Assembly: GCA_001709035.1 (NCBI GenBank)
Contig: LVKA01000021.1
Coordinates: 248,001-312,000, forward strand
Source: Candidatus Thiodiazotropha endoloripes
GTDB lineage: Bacteria; Pseudomonadota; Gammaproteobacteria; Chromatiales; Chromatiaceae
DNA length: 64,000 nucleotides
Reading direction: 5' to 3'
Position numbers and translations under genes: made by a program. Numbering within the stretch: position 1 is the stretch's first letter; each line of letters begins with the position of its first letter. The notes beneath the pieces were generated by a model. It made no database searches, was not told the origin of the DNA, and saw only the letters and a list, made by a program, of their open reading frames with translations. Below are positions 44,770-53,798 of this stretch, piece by piece.

Positions 44770-46263
44770 TCAACGAAAATACGGAAACAGTAGGTCTAGG
44801 CTTTTGATCTCGATCTCAAGACGCTTTTCAGCTGGTGGCCCAAACGCATCCGCAGCACCAGAAATACGCATAAACTCTGCACATCGTCTTCGAATGGCTT
44901 CAACTTCGATCCCTGATGCATCTGAGACCATTTTGATTTCGTATCCAAGCGATGTAGTCCAGTACCAAGGGTCCTCAATCCAAAAAGAAGACCCAGGTTC
45001 CACGCCAGCGGGTAATTCAAACTTTTCCGCGTTTTCATCGCCTAGGACCACGAGATCGTAATATGCGGGCAGTTTTTCAGAAGGCACCTCTACATCCATT
45101 CCCAGAGTGTGTAGGATATAACGCGCTATGTTCGTCACAACTGCATCGCTACTAACGGATAGCTGGATTGCATGCTTGACGAGTACATCTTTGTATTCTG
45201 GGTTCTCAACAAGCCGCAATAATATTGCAGCAATTTCTCTATGAGAAGATTCATGTTGGACGAGACGGCTTGCAATGATATCGAACAGTTTTAGCCCACC
45301 TGGCTTTCGAGCCACCTCCAGCAGTGACTCTCGGAGTCGATCTGTTAGCACGATACTCAGAAGTAACATTCCTCGCTGTTGCAGGTATGCTATTAAGTCT
45401 TCTGGCGAAAGAACATCTTCGAGGGGGGCTACCGATTGCGTGGAAACATACTCTCGGTATACTGACAAATGATCTTGGACTTGGTCCCATACCTTATCCC
45501 ACGCTGCGTTGGGAGCAACTATGTCGATTATCTCGTCCAAATCACTGAGCACCATTTGGGCAGATGCTTGCCCATGAGAAAAATCATTAACGAGCGACCT
45601 GAATCCCTCTTCTTGGCTTTCTACACCTGCTCGCTTCTGTCGAAGTTTTTGGAATGCGATTTTTTCGCCACCAAGCCAAGCAGACCAATTCCCGGCCAAT
45701 GCTAGTTTCTCCGCGAGAGCATAGATTTCATCGGATTTTTCTTGAGCACCATGATCCATGAGACGAGATGTCGCATTTATTGCAAACTTCGCATCGTTCA
45801 ATACAAGCGATCGTTCATCCAAGAAAGAGAGCAGTTCTTCTAACGAAGCTGTTTCCACTAACTTGCTCGCTCGTCGCGCATACGAATAGTCAACTCCTCT
45901 ACCTCCCCATAGATCAGCGCCGTCGCTGGCCGACACTAGCTCAGAAAGTGTGGTGGCGTCTTCAAGTGTTCTCTCCGCTTCGTCATCAGTAGATGATGCA
46001 GCTCTCTCTCGATTTCCTTCATCTCGAACCCCAGCCAATTCATGCTTAGCCCGGTTTAGCGCCTGTTCTATGAAATATTCGCCCTCAGAGGACACTTGTT
46101 TCAGATTTGAGAGAAGCGATACCTCATGTGACGTATCAGCAAATAACTGTGCACACCGAATAAAGTCATTTTCTGCTTCCTCTCTTTCCGAATCAGGTAA
46201 GCGTGAATAAATCGGCTCTATGGCATCGTAGGCCTTGTTCCCGGAAAATAGACGTCCACGCAT
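44770..46263 (-). CDS. Hypothetical helical-repeat protein ending in an isolated TGA
   Basis: 497 residues from the ATG at 46263 (a TTG four codons earlier is less likely). Predicted mostly helical: SYARRASKLVETASLEELLSF, LVQHESSHREIAAILLRLVENPEY, TNIARYILHTLGM resemble ARM-like pairs. The middle (SAWLGGEKIAFQKLRQKRAG) and the C-terminal part (VEAIRRRCAEFMRISGAADAFGPPAEKR) look structured. No known family recognised. It stops at a TGA (44770-44772) directly followed in frame by the ATG of the next ORF. Flanks are AT-rich, consistent with an acquired region. Confidence 0.5.
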   Translation of the reverse strand: MRGRLFSGNKAYDAIEPIYSRLPDSEREEAENDFIRCAQLFADTSHEVSLLSNLKQVSSEGEYFIEQALNRAKHELAGVRDEGNRERAASSTDDEAERTLEDATTLSELVSASDGADLWGGRGVDYSYARRASKLVETASLEELLSFLDERSLVLNDAKFAINATSRLMDHGAQEKSDEIYALAEKLALAGNWSAWLGGEKIAFQKLRQKRAGVESQEEGFRSLVNDFSHGQASAQMVLSDLDEIIDIVAPNAAWDKVWDQVQDHLSVYREYVSTQSVAPLEDVLSPEDLIAYLQQRGMLLLSIVLTDRLRESLLEVARKPGGLKLFDIIASRLVQHESSHREIAAILLRLVENPEYKDVLVKHAIQLSVSSDAVVTNIARYILHTLGMDVEVPSEKLPAYYDLVVLGDENAEKFELPAGVEPGSSFWIEDPWYWTTSLGYEIKMVSDASGIEVEAIRRRCAEFMRISGAADAFGPPAEKRLEIEIKSLDLLFPYFR

Positions 46264-46971
46264 ATCTATAAACAACAGCCAAGTATTTCTGTAAATTCCT
46301 TGTATCTCTATAAACTTAATGTTCGGTAAATAAGTACATGTCTTACATAGGCTTTTTCAAAGGCATGAAAAGCAGTAACTATCTGGACGTGAAACTATTT
46401 ATGTAAATAAAGATGTAAATCAGACCCCTCTTTCATAGAATTTGTGTAATTTAGGAGTCCAGTTTTGTTTCTGAGCTTGATGGAAATCGCGTACTTGGAT
46501 AGCTTACTACTCCGTTAGGAGCAGCAAGCCTTACCCTGGACTTCGTAAGCTATGCTGCAGTTGTGTCTATAACACTAGCTTCACAATCGTTCTTCTTAAC
46601 GAATTCATAACCATTCACTCGAGCTGACAATGGTTCATAATACTCACTTACTCCAACTCACAAGCACGTTTAGATTGTGCATATTTTTCATTAAGTCCAG
46701 ATGGAAAAACCTCTATATTCAAGTTCTCTACCAATGGGCTTTATTCGCTTAGAAGCAGTTTTTCTCTTAACGCTTCGAGCTTTCTGGTTTTATCGAAACC
46801 GTTTCCTGTATTGCGGTTGTGGTTTGTATTGTCAGTATTCATCGGAATAGTCCAAAGATTAGTAATCCAATGATTGCATAAAAATCACCCTTTTATCCTT
46901 CAATCTTGTCAATAATCCGTTTAAATAACATTATTACGGATTATATTTCGGTCCCCTGCTACACTCTACAT
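46264..46971. other. Intergenic region with a 9-bp inverted repeat before the recombinase
   Basis: About 700 bp without a recognisable gene. AT-rich and with many stops in all frames. Close to the recombinase start, ATAATCCGT (46912-46920) and ACGGATTAT (46936-46944) form a perfect inverted repeat with a 15-bp spacer. It could be an operator or the core of a recombination site. No tRNA-like sequence was found here. Confidence 0.4.
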
Positions 46972-47742
46972 ATGCGTAAATCTGGCCAAGCAAGAGTTCT
47001 GACAGCTAAACAGCAACAACGACTATTTCAGGCGATCAAGCAGCACCGTCATCCTGAAAAAAACACGGCGATTATGCAAATCAGCTTCAAACTGGGCCTC
47101 AGAGCTCAGGAGATCGCCCTGCTGCAGATCAAGGAAGTCGCACGGCTGAAGGCTTCAGGTACTGATTTTGAACTTCTTGAGGTGATGAGTTTGCCGGCAG
47201 CCTACACAAAAGGCGCCGATGCCATGGGACGGTCTAAAACTCATTATGAACGCCAATCAATTAGCTTCACCGTTGATGGTTTCAATAAAATGATCCGCCA
47301 GATAGAGGCCATGGTTAAAGCTGGCGCTGAAATCAATCCTGAGGATTTCTATCCGCCAGCCAGGCAGCATAAGGGAAAGTCGCGAGATCTGCCTATGGTT
47401 GATATTTCGCTGAGAGAGGCACTCACCGATTATCTTAAGCTGCGCATCGAGAAGGCTGAAAAACTCAAGCCCTCCTCCCCTCTTTTCATTTCTCAGAAAG
47501 GTGGTCCCTACTCTCCTAATACATTACAAGAGCATATGGCTTTGATTCTGAGGGATTGGGCTGGTATTGAGAAAGCTAGTTCCCACAGTGGGCGGCGTTC
47601 ATTGATCACGAATGTCATTCATAAGCAGAAAAAATCAGTAAAAGTGGCACAGAAAATAGCAGGCCATGTTAATCCTTCTACGACATTGATTTATGAGGAT
47701 CCACCGGAGGAAGTTCTAGAGGACGCTTTAAAGAATTTATGA
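46972..47742 (+). CDS. Tyrosine recombinase / phage-type integrase
   Basis: 256 residues from the ATG at 46972 (MRKSGQARVLTAKQQQRLF). The catalytic set is present: Arg in GLRAQEIALL, HSGRRSLITN (HxxR), and GHVNPSTTLIYEDP with the second His and the Tyr. The N-terminal SAM-like core-binding domain is much reduced, as in small lone recombinases on chromosomes and plasmids. It stands alone with no excisionase or phage gene around it. The substrate site is unknown; the inverted repeat upstream is a candidate. Confidence 0.8.
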   Translation: MRKSGQARVLTAKQQQRLFQAIKQHRHPEKNTAIMQISFKLGLRAQEIALLQIKEVARLKASGTDFELLEVMSLPAAYTKGADAMGRSKTHYERQSISFTVDGFNKMIRQIEAMVKAGAEINPEDFYPPARQHKGKSRDLPMVDISLREALTDYLKLRIEKAEKLKPSSPLFISQKGGPYSPNTLQEHMALILRDWAGIEKASSHSGRRSLITNVIHKQKKSVKVAQKIAGHVNPSTTLIYEDPPEEVLEDALKNL

Positions 47743-47903
47743 GCGATGCACTATTTGAGCAGTAGACGCAACTCCGTCTCTGCGTCAAGCTCAGCCATTG
47801 AATGGCTCCTGATCACTCATAGTCGTAAAGACTCAAAATTATTGAGACCGCACGGGGAGCTAACCTGCGAAAAAAAACACCACGCGTTGCTCTTGGTCAG
47901 TCA

Positions 47904-48839
47904 TTATCTCCCTCCCCAATGTCGACGATATTTAGTTGAACGCAGGCTGTGTAGCAGCCCACTGAGTGCCGGCTCGATTTCATTCCCCAACACATGCAGA
48001 CCTGCCCCAATCAATACCTGCTGATGCTTGACTGAGGCCAGTCCGCCGATAAAGACCGGCAGAGGTATCGATTCCACCAGATTCCCCAGCTCAGAAGTCA
48101 GAAGCGCGGGTTCAGGATCGACGGTCGCCGAGAGGACGACGGCATCGAATTGGTACGAAGCGGTGTTGGCGAGAGACTCGATTTGATCCAGAGGCGTTTT
48201 TGCGCCCAAACACACAGTGCGAAAATGTTGTTGGGTCGCCTCAAGGCAAAACAGCAACAATCCGATTTCGTGGGCTTCGTCGGGCAAGCAGGCCAACAGA
48301 AGTTTGGGCCCGATCTGTCCGTACGCACGCTGGTGATGGGCCAATGCACCGATCTTTGCACGAAGAAAAGCCGTGAAAAAATGTTCTTCCGCGACACCGG
48401 TCATGCGATCGGCCCACCGTTCTCCTAGCGTACGAAGGACGGGACGCAACAGCGAATCCGTCACGGTGGTGACGGGAAACAACGCCAAGGCTTCATTGTA
48501 GATGTCATTGAGCGCGATTTCGTCAAACCGCTCGACACTGAGGATCATCTGTTTCTGCAGGGCGCTCCAGATGGTTTGATGCTCGTCCAGTTGGGCGATG
48601 TTCGACCAATCCAACGGGGTCTGATTGAGTGCTTTGACGGCTTGGCTGATGCGCTCCCCCTGATCCACGCGTGCCTTGAGTTCGCGCACAATAGCGACTT
48701 GTTCCTCTGTGTAAAGCCGCCGCCTGGTCTCTGAGCGCTGTGGGCTGGGTATACCATAGCGCTGCTCCCAACTGCGCAGTGTGGCCGGCGGAACATTCGT
48801 GGCCTTGGATAACATCCCTATCGTGAGTTGCATCTTCAT
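47904..48839 (-). CDS. MerR-family regulator with B12-binding domain (CarH/LitR/BluR-like)
   Basis: 311 residues. Residues 1-75 are a MerR helix-turn-helix (LTIGMLSKATNVPPATLRSWEQRYG, ETRRRLYTEEQ). Residues about 90-170 are the helical B12 cap with W142-x9-E152-H153 (ERWADRMTGVAEEHFF), and residues about 178-300 the cobalamin-binding Rossmann domain with E188-x-H190-x-x-G193 (PDEAHEIGLL). These are the motifs of adenosylcobalamin-dependent light regulators such as CarH and LitR. The divergent BLUF gene also recalls the E. coli bluR-bluF pair, in which BluR is released by BluF. It may thus respond to light directly, through BLUF, or both. Confidence 0.87.
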   Translation of the reverse strand: MKMQLTIGMLSKATNVPPATLRSWEQRYGIPSPQRSETRRRLYTEEQVAIVRELKARVDQGERISQAVKALNQTPLDWSNIAQLDEHQTIWSALQKQMILSVERFDEIALNDIYNEALALFPVTTVTDSLLRPVLRTLGERWADRMTGVAEEHFFTAFLRAKIGALAHHQRAYGQIGPKLLLACLPDEAHEIGLLLFCLEATQQHFRTVCLGAKTPLDQIESLANTASYQFDAVVLSATVDPEPALLTSELGNLVESIPLPVFIGGLASVKHQQVLIGAGLHVLGNEIEPALSGLLHSLRSTKYRRHWGGR

Positions 48840-48993
48840 TTTAGTTCCCTAATGAATAGATATTATGTGCAGTATATATGTTATATTCTCTTCATAATTG
48901 ATGCAAATCAAATTATTTGACAATATTACTATTCATTATTTGTAGGGGATTTCTTACAATTTGCACCACTATTGGCCTTTCTAGGACCTCAAC
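48840..48993. promoter_or_regulatory. Divergent promoter region between MerR/B12 and BLUF genes
   Basis: 154 bp, AT-rich. AATGAATAG (48851-48859) near the MerR start and CTATTCATT (48929-48937) near the BLUF start are perfect inverted copies and could be operator half-sites for the MerR protein, one per promoter. TTGACA at 48917-48922 is a likely -35 element of the BLUF operon. MerR-type regulators usually bind between the -35 and -10, where CTATTCATT lies. Confidence 0.55.
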
Positions 48994-49413
48994 ATGCTCA
49001 TACAACTGGGCTACATCAGTCGGGCGACCCGACTCATGAACGAATCTGCTCTGACCGAATTGCTGGATCAGGCCCGTAATATCAATGAGATAGAAGATAT
49101 TACCGGGCTTTTGCTCTACAAAGATGGCAGTTTTGTGCAAGTCTTGGAAGGTGATTCAGATAATGTGGGCAAAATCTACCGTCGCATTCAGCACGATATT
49201 CGGCACCATCAGGTCAAGACCCTGTATCAACAAGAAATCCAGACGCGTGACTTTCCGGATTGGCGCATGGGCTTTCAGAATCTGAGTGATGCCGGTTTTG
49301 AGCCCCCGCCCGGCTTCAGTCGTTTCATGGAGGCCGACTATCCTCTGGAGCAGTTCTTGGCCGACCCCACGCGCGCCCGCCGCTTGATGCTTTTTTTCAG
49401 GGCCAAGAGCTAA
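48994..49413 (+). CDS. BLUF-domain blue-light photoreceptor
   Basis: 139 residues, a stand-alone FAD-binding BLUF protein. All key photochemical residues are present: Tyr7 (IQLGYISRAT), Asn31 (ARNINEIEDITG), Gln49 (GSFVQVLEG) and the Trp90/Met92 pair (PDWRMGF). No effector domain is attached. It is translated one base before the CheB-CheR-GGDEF-EAL gene (TAA G ATG), so that large protein is the likely output partner, with the divergent MerR/B12 protein as another. AGGA lies 8 bases before the ATG. Confidence 0.92.
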   Translation: MLIQLGYISRATRLMNESALTELLDQARNINEIEDITGLLLYKDGSFVQVLEGDSDNVGKIYRRIQHDIRHHQVKTLYQQEIQTRDFPDWRMGFQNLSDAGFEPPPGFSRFMEADYPLEQFLADPTRARRLMLFFRAKS

Positions 49414-49414
49414 G

Positions 49415-52400
49415 ATGTCCAAGGATCCGAAAGAGCAACAGCCAACGCTTGGCGAGCTGGCAATTCCCGTCTATGTGGGAATTGGAGCGTCTGCCGGCGG
49501 TCTCGAACCCACCAAGGATCTGGTCAGATCCCTTCCCGCCAGTCGCACCCTGGCGTATATCCTCGCGCAACACCTCTCGCCCAAACACACGAGCCTGCTG
49601 GTGGATCTGATCGGGCGCGAAACCTCGCTGAAGGTGGTTGAGATCTCCGATGGCATTACCGTTGAGCCTGGGCACATTTACATTACCCCCCCTAATCGGG
49701 ATGTGGAGATGTCGCAGCGGAAATTAGCGTTGCATGAACCGCGGGCCGGCCATGTGCCTAAACCGGACATCAACCGGCTTTTCAGCTCCATGGCCCATGA
49801 TCAGGGCCGTTCGGTAATCGGGATTATCCTCTCAGGCACGGGCAACGATGGCGCTCAGGGTGTAGCGGAGATCAAAACAGCTGGGGGGGTGACGATCGTA
49901 CAGACACCCAGCACGTGCCAATACGACGGTATGCCACAGGCAGCCATTCAATCTGAACGCATTGATCTGATTCTGCCACCCCAGGAGATCGGTCACATGC
50001 TGGCCTCGTTGGTTGATGCAGAAACGACGGACAACCTTCCCGAGGCCTCAGATCAATCGCCCAGTGCGTACGAACAAATACTCGATCTCATCCATCGCGC
50101 CACCGCGATCGACCTCGCCAACTACCGGGTCTCGACCATACTGCGCCGGATACATCGACGCATGGCGATCCGCCAGATTGAAAGCATGGAAGCGTATTTG
50201 ACTCTCCTGCAAGCGGATTCGGATGAAGTCTCCGCTTTCATTCGGGATGCGTTTATTAGCGTGACCGGTTTTTTTCGGGATGCGCAGGTATTTTCAGCCC
50301 TGGAGACGCTGATTCGGCAACAGGTCGAACGCGCGACAGACAAATCCTCAATCCGCGTCTGGGTCCCAGGTTGTGCGACCGGAGAAGAAGCCTACAGCAT
50401 TGCGCTGCTCCTGCAAGAGGCCATAGACGACGCAGGCACAGCGCTTACCTACCGGGTCTTTGCTACCGACATTGCCCCGAAGGCGATCAACAAGGCGCGT
50501 CAAGGCCTCTATCGTAGCGAAGATGTCGAAGGGGTGCCGCCAGCCCATCTGGAAAAATATTTTACGCAGACCCATGAGACCTATCAGATCGACCGCACGC
50601 TAAGAGAACACTGCGTATTCTCGGTCCATGATGCGACACGGGACCCGCCCTTTTCCCGTTTGGACCTCATTTCGTGTCGTAACCTATTGATCTATTTCGA
50701 TTCTTCGTTGCAAGAACGCGTGTTGGAGCGGTTTCACTATGCCCTAAAACCCGAGGGCTATCTGATGCTGGGCAAGTCAGAAACCGTGCATACCGCAGTC
50801 CCGCTGTTCAAACCGCACCTCGAGCAAGTGCGACTTTACCAACGCCAGGAGTACCCCGGATATCCACGCCTGCTGCACAGCGAATTGGAGGGCCTGGATC
50901 AACGCCCACAGATCGAGACTCAAGAGCTCTTTCGTCGCGAAAAGTACTCCGTAGAGTCCCTCTTTATTCAACAGCTCGCCAAGCGCTTTTCACCGGCGGC
51001 CGTGTTGATCAATGAAATCAATGAAATGGTGCATGCACACGGCGATATTTCTGCCTATTTTTCCCATAAGGCCGGGCCTTGTGTGTTGGATGTTTTTTCC
51101 GCGGTCAAAGAGTATCTGAGGCCAGGCCTACGTGCGCTCATCTACAAATCCCGCCGGGAAGCACGCGTTGTTGAGCAAATCGAGGATTCATCACACACTG
51201 AATCGGGTCAAGCTCAGGTCGTGCGCATTCAAGTGCAACCTTTTCTCTCCAAGCATCCGGATTGGCTGATCTTAAGCTTCGAACTGCTTGATAAGCCCAG
51301 CCTGCTGGACAAAGTCAATGCGCTTGAGCCGGATGAGACGCCTGTGGATGAGACGATGTTTCATGAGATGGAACATGAACTACTGAGCACGCGTGAGAGC
51401 TTACAAACGGTCATTGAGGAACTGGAGACAACGAATGAAGAGCTCCAATCCACCAATGAAGAACTGCAATCGGCCAACGAAGAGTTTATCTCCACCAACG
51501 AGGAGTTTCAGACCACCAATGAGGAGCTCTCATCCAGTAACGAAGAGCTGATGACGCTCAATGATGAGCTGCAAAATAAAACCAAGAACCTGCAGGAGCT
51601 CAATCTGCACCTGCAAGCCATTCAGGACAGTCTGAAAACCCCCCTGTTGGTCGTGAATCATAAGCTTCGATTAAGACGATTTGGACCTGCCATCGATAAG
51701 CTCATACCCATCGAAGAGGTAAAAGAAAATGACTTGGTAACGGCACTGCCCTGGCGTTCTGTCATTGAACAGCTCGAGCGTGACCTGCATCATGTGATCG
51801 ACAATGGCCACGATATCGTACGTCTAATCCCCTTCGAAAACCGATTCTATCAACTCCAGATGACCCCCTATCAGAGCGCAGTCAATGAGCAAAAAGGCGC
51901 GGTCCTGATTTTTGCCGATGCGACGCGCCTTGTTCACACGCAAGAGGCCTACCGGCGGGACAAAGAATATTTGGAAGTCACCCTACAGGCCATTGCTGAT
52001 GGCGTCATTCGATGCGATGCCGAGGGTCGGATCGATTATCTCAATCCCGTGGCCGAAACGCTGCTTGAAGTATCAGCTGAAGAGGCAAAGGGGTTATGTC
52101 TGGAAGAGATACTCCATATCGAATCCAACAACAATCATGATGACTCGCAAACGAAGGAAAACCTGGCCATAGCTGCGATCCAGGCCGGGAAATACATTTA
52201 TGGCTCTGAAGACCAGCTCATTCGCACAAAACGGCAGTCTGAGCTCTACCTGCAGTATGCCGCCGCCCCGATTCTTCGTGACAAATCCGCTATCGGCGCT
52301 GTGATCGCCTTCCGCGACTTTACCCGCCAGCTTGAGACGCTGGAACAGATGAAATGGCGCAGCAGCCACGACCTGTTGACAGGGTTGGTTAACCGACAGG

Positions 52401-53656
52401 AACTGGATCAACGGTTAGCCCGGATGGCTGCCAAATGCCAGAAGTCTGAACATTTTCATGCCGCACTCTTTTACATGGACCTCGATCGCTTTAAATTAAT
52501 CAATGATAGCGTGGGTCATCTGGCGGGTGATGAGTTACTGCGGCAAATTACGCGTGAAATCAGCCAAGTCATCCGCTCACGCGACACACTCGCGCGCTTG
52601 GGGGGGGATGAGTTTGGCGTCTTGCTCGATGACTGTTCGCTGAAAGACGCCGTGCATATTGCTGAAAAGATTCTCACCGTCGTCAGTCAATATCAATTTC
52701 ACTGGGATAATCGCGTTTTTAGCTTAGGTGTTTCCATCGGTATTGTCATGATAGGAGGAGCGTTATTAAGCGAGCCGGTGGATATTCTCAAAGCAGCGGA
52801 TCAGGCTTGTCATCGAGCCAAAAACCAAGGTCGCCATCGCCTAGATGTCTATACGGGCGGGGATGAGGAGAGCCGTAACCAGCGCCATGAGTTGGAATGG
52901 GTCAGTGAGCTCTCAGGCGCGTTGCAGGAAGAGCGTTTTCGTCTCTATTTTCAACCCATTTCTGGCTCCGAACAGGGCGGCACTGTATCCAGCTGGGAAG
53001 TGCTTCTGCGCTTGTTCAATAGCGAAGGCGAATTACTGACGCCAGGTGCCTTCCTTTCCCCCGCTGAGCGATACGGCATGATGCCTCAGTTAGATATTTG
53101 GGCGATCAAAGCCGTGCTCTCGATGCTGGGACAGTACCGCCCGGCATCCAGCTATGTCAATATTCCCAAGCTGCACTTGAACATCTCTGCTTTCACAATG
53201 CAGGAGCCAGACTATATTGATGCCATGGTCAAAGCGATGGCTGCTTTCGATGTCAAACCCGAGCATATCTATCTGGAAATCGATGAGGCCACTGCACTGA
53301 CCCATTTCAGTGTTGTTCAGGATTTCTGCCAAGAGGCTCGCAAAATAGGCTGTCAGATCGGATTGGATAATTTTACTGCGAATGCAGCCTCGTATGACTA
53401 TCTTCAAGCGCTGAAGGTGCGGTATGTAAAGATATCACCGGCCATTTTACAGCATAAAGCGAATCCTGAATTATCTAAGATCATGCTGGCGTATATTCGT
53501 GACTTGAGCACATTGCTGAGGATTGAGGTCATTGCGAAATGTGTTGAAAATCCGTTGGCCATTCAGCTCGTCAATGACTGTGGTGTTCAACTCTGCCAAG
53601 GGAATGCGATCAGCCCGCCGATACCGTCGGAAGAGTTTCTTCATATCACACATTAA
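49415..53656 (+). CDS. CheB-CheR-coiled coil-PAS-GGDEF-EAL hybrid signalling protein
   Basis: 1413 residues. Order: CheB methylesterase (about 18-195; GIGASAGGLE, AQHLSPKH, SGTGNDGAQG, the Ser/His/Asp set), CheR N-domain and methyltransferase (about 210-475; VPGCATGEEAYSIALL, SCRNLLIYF), a coiled coil of ELExTNEELQS repeats (about 655-720), PAS domains (about 730-960), GGDEF (about 970-1130; RLGGDEFGVLL with RSRD inhibitory site before it) and EAL-like domain (about 1150-1410). GGDEF should make c-di-GMP. The EAL part has EVL, LDNFTAN for DDFGTG, and AKCVEN for AEGVET, so its metal ligands are lost and it is probably inactive. No receiver domain. Coupled to BLUF. Confidence 0.9.
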   Translation: MSKDPKEQQPTLGELAIPVYVGIGASAGGLEPTKDLVRSLPASRTLAYILAQHLSPKHTSLLVDLIGRETSLKVVEISDGITVEPGHIYITPPNRDVEMSQRKLALHEPRAGHVPKPDINRLFSSMAHDQGRSVIGIILSGTGNDGAQGVAEIKTAGGVTIVQTPSTCQYDGMPQAAIQSERIDLILPPQEIGHMLASLVDAETTDNLPEASDQSPSAYEQILDLIHRATAIDLANYRVSTILRRIHRRMAIRQIESMEAYLTLLQADSDEVSAFIRDAFISVTGFFRDAQVFSALETLIRQQVERATDKSSIRVWVPGCATGEEAYSIALLLQEAIDDAGTALTYRVFATDIAPKAINKARQGLYRSEDVEGVPPAHLEKYFTQTHETYQIDRTLREHCVFSVHDATRDPPFSRLDLISCRNLLIYFDSSLQERVLERFHYALKPEGYLMLGKSETVHTAVPLFKPHLEQVRLYQRQEYPGYPRLLHSELEGLDQRPQIETQELFRREKYSVESLFIQQLAKRFSPAAVLINEINEMVHAHGDISAYFSHKAGPCVLDVFSAVKEYLRPGLRALIYKSRREARVVEQIEDSSHTESGQAQVVRIQVQPFLSKHPDWLILSFELLDKPSLLDKVNALEPDETPVDETMFHEMEHELLSTRESLQTVIEELETTNEELQSTNEELQSANEEFISTNEEFQTTNEELSSSNEELMTLNDELQNKTKNLQELNLHLQAIQDSLKTPLLVVNHKLRLRRFGPAIDKLIPIEEVKENDLVTALPWRSVIEQLERDLHHVIDNGHDIVRLIPFENRFYQLQMTPYQSAVNEQKGAVLIFADATRLVHTQEAYRRDKEYLEVTLQAIADGVIRCDAEGRIDYLNPVAETLLEVSAEEAKGLCLEEILHIESNNNHDDSQTKENLAIAAIQAGKYIYGSEDQLIRTKRQSELYLQYAAAPILRDKSAIGAVIAFRDFTRQLETLEQMKWRSSHDLLTGLVNRQELDQRLARMAAKCQKSEHFHAALFYMDLDRFKLINDSVGHLAGDELLRQITREISQVIRSRDTLARLGGDEFGVLLDDCSLKDAVHIAEKILTVVSQYQFHWDNRVFSLGVSIGIVMIGGALLSEPVDILKAADQACHRAKNQGRHRLDVYTGGDEESRNQRHELEWVSELSGALQEERFRLYFQPISGSEQGGTVSSWEVLLRLFNSEGELLTPGAFLSPAERYGMMPQLDIWAIKAVLSMLGQYRPASSYVNIPKLHLNISAFTMQEPDYIDAMVKAMAAFDVKPEHIYLEIDEATALTHFSVVQDFCQEARKIGCQIGLDNFTANAASYDYLQALKVRYVKISPAILQHKANPELSKIMLAYIRDLSTLLRIEVIAKCVENPLAIQLVNDCGVQLCQGNAISPPIPSEEFLHITH

Positions 53657-53798
53657 TGACTTTTATTAGTCTATCTCTATATGTTGAGGCGCTACAATTG
53701 AATACCCTTATTGATTACGTGCGATACTTAAGAATCTACTGACTAGGCCGATACGCTAGGTTCTATACTCTAATTTATTCTTCCTGGCTTAAACGTAT

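Noticed and set aside
44770-44772. TGA read as a selenocysteine codon
   Set aside because: No SECIS-like hairpin seen directly after it, no selenoprotein family recognised, and an ATG follows at once; a nonsense change is simpler.
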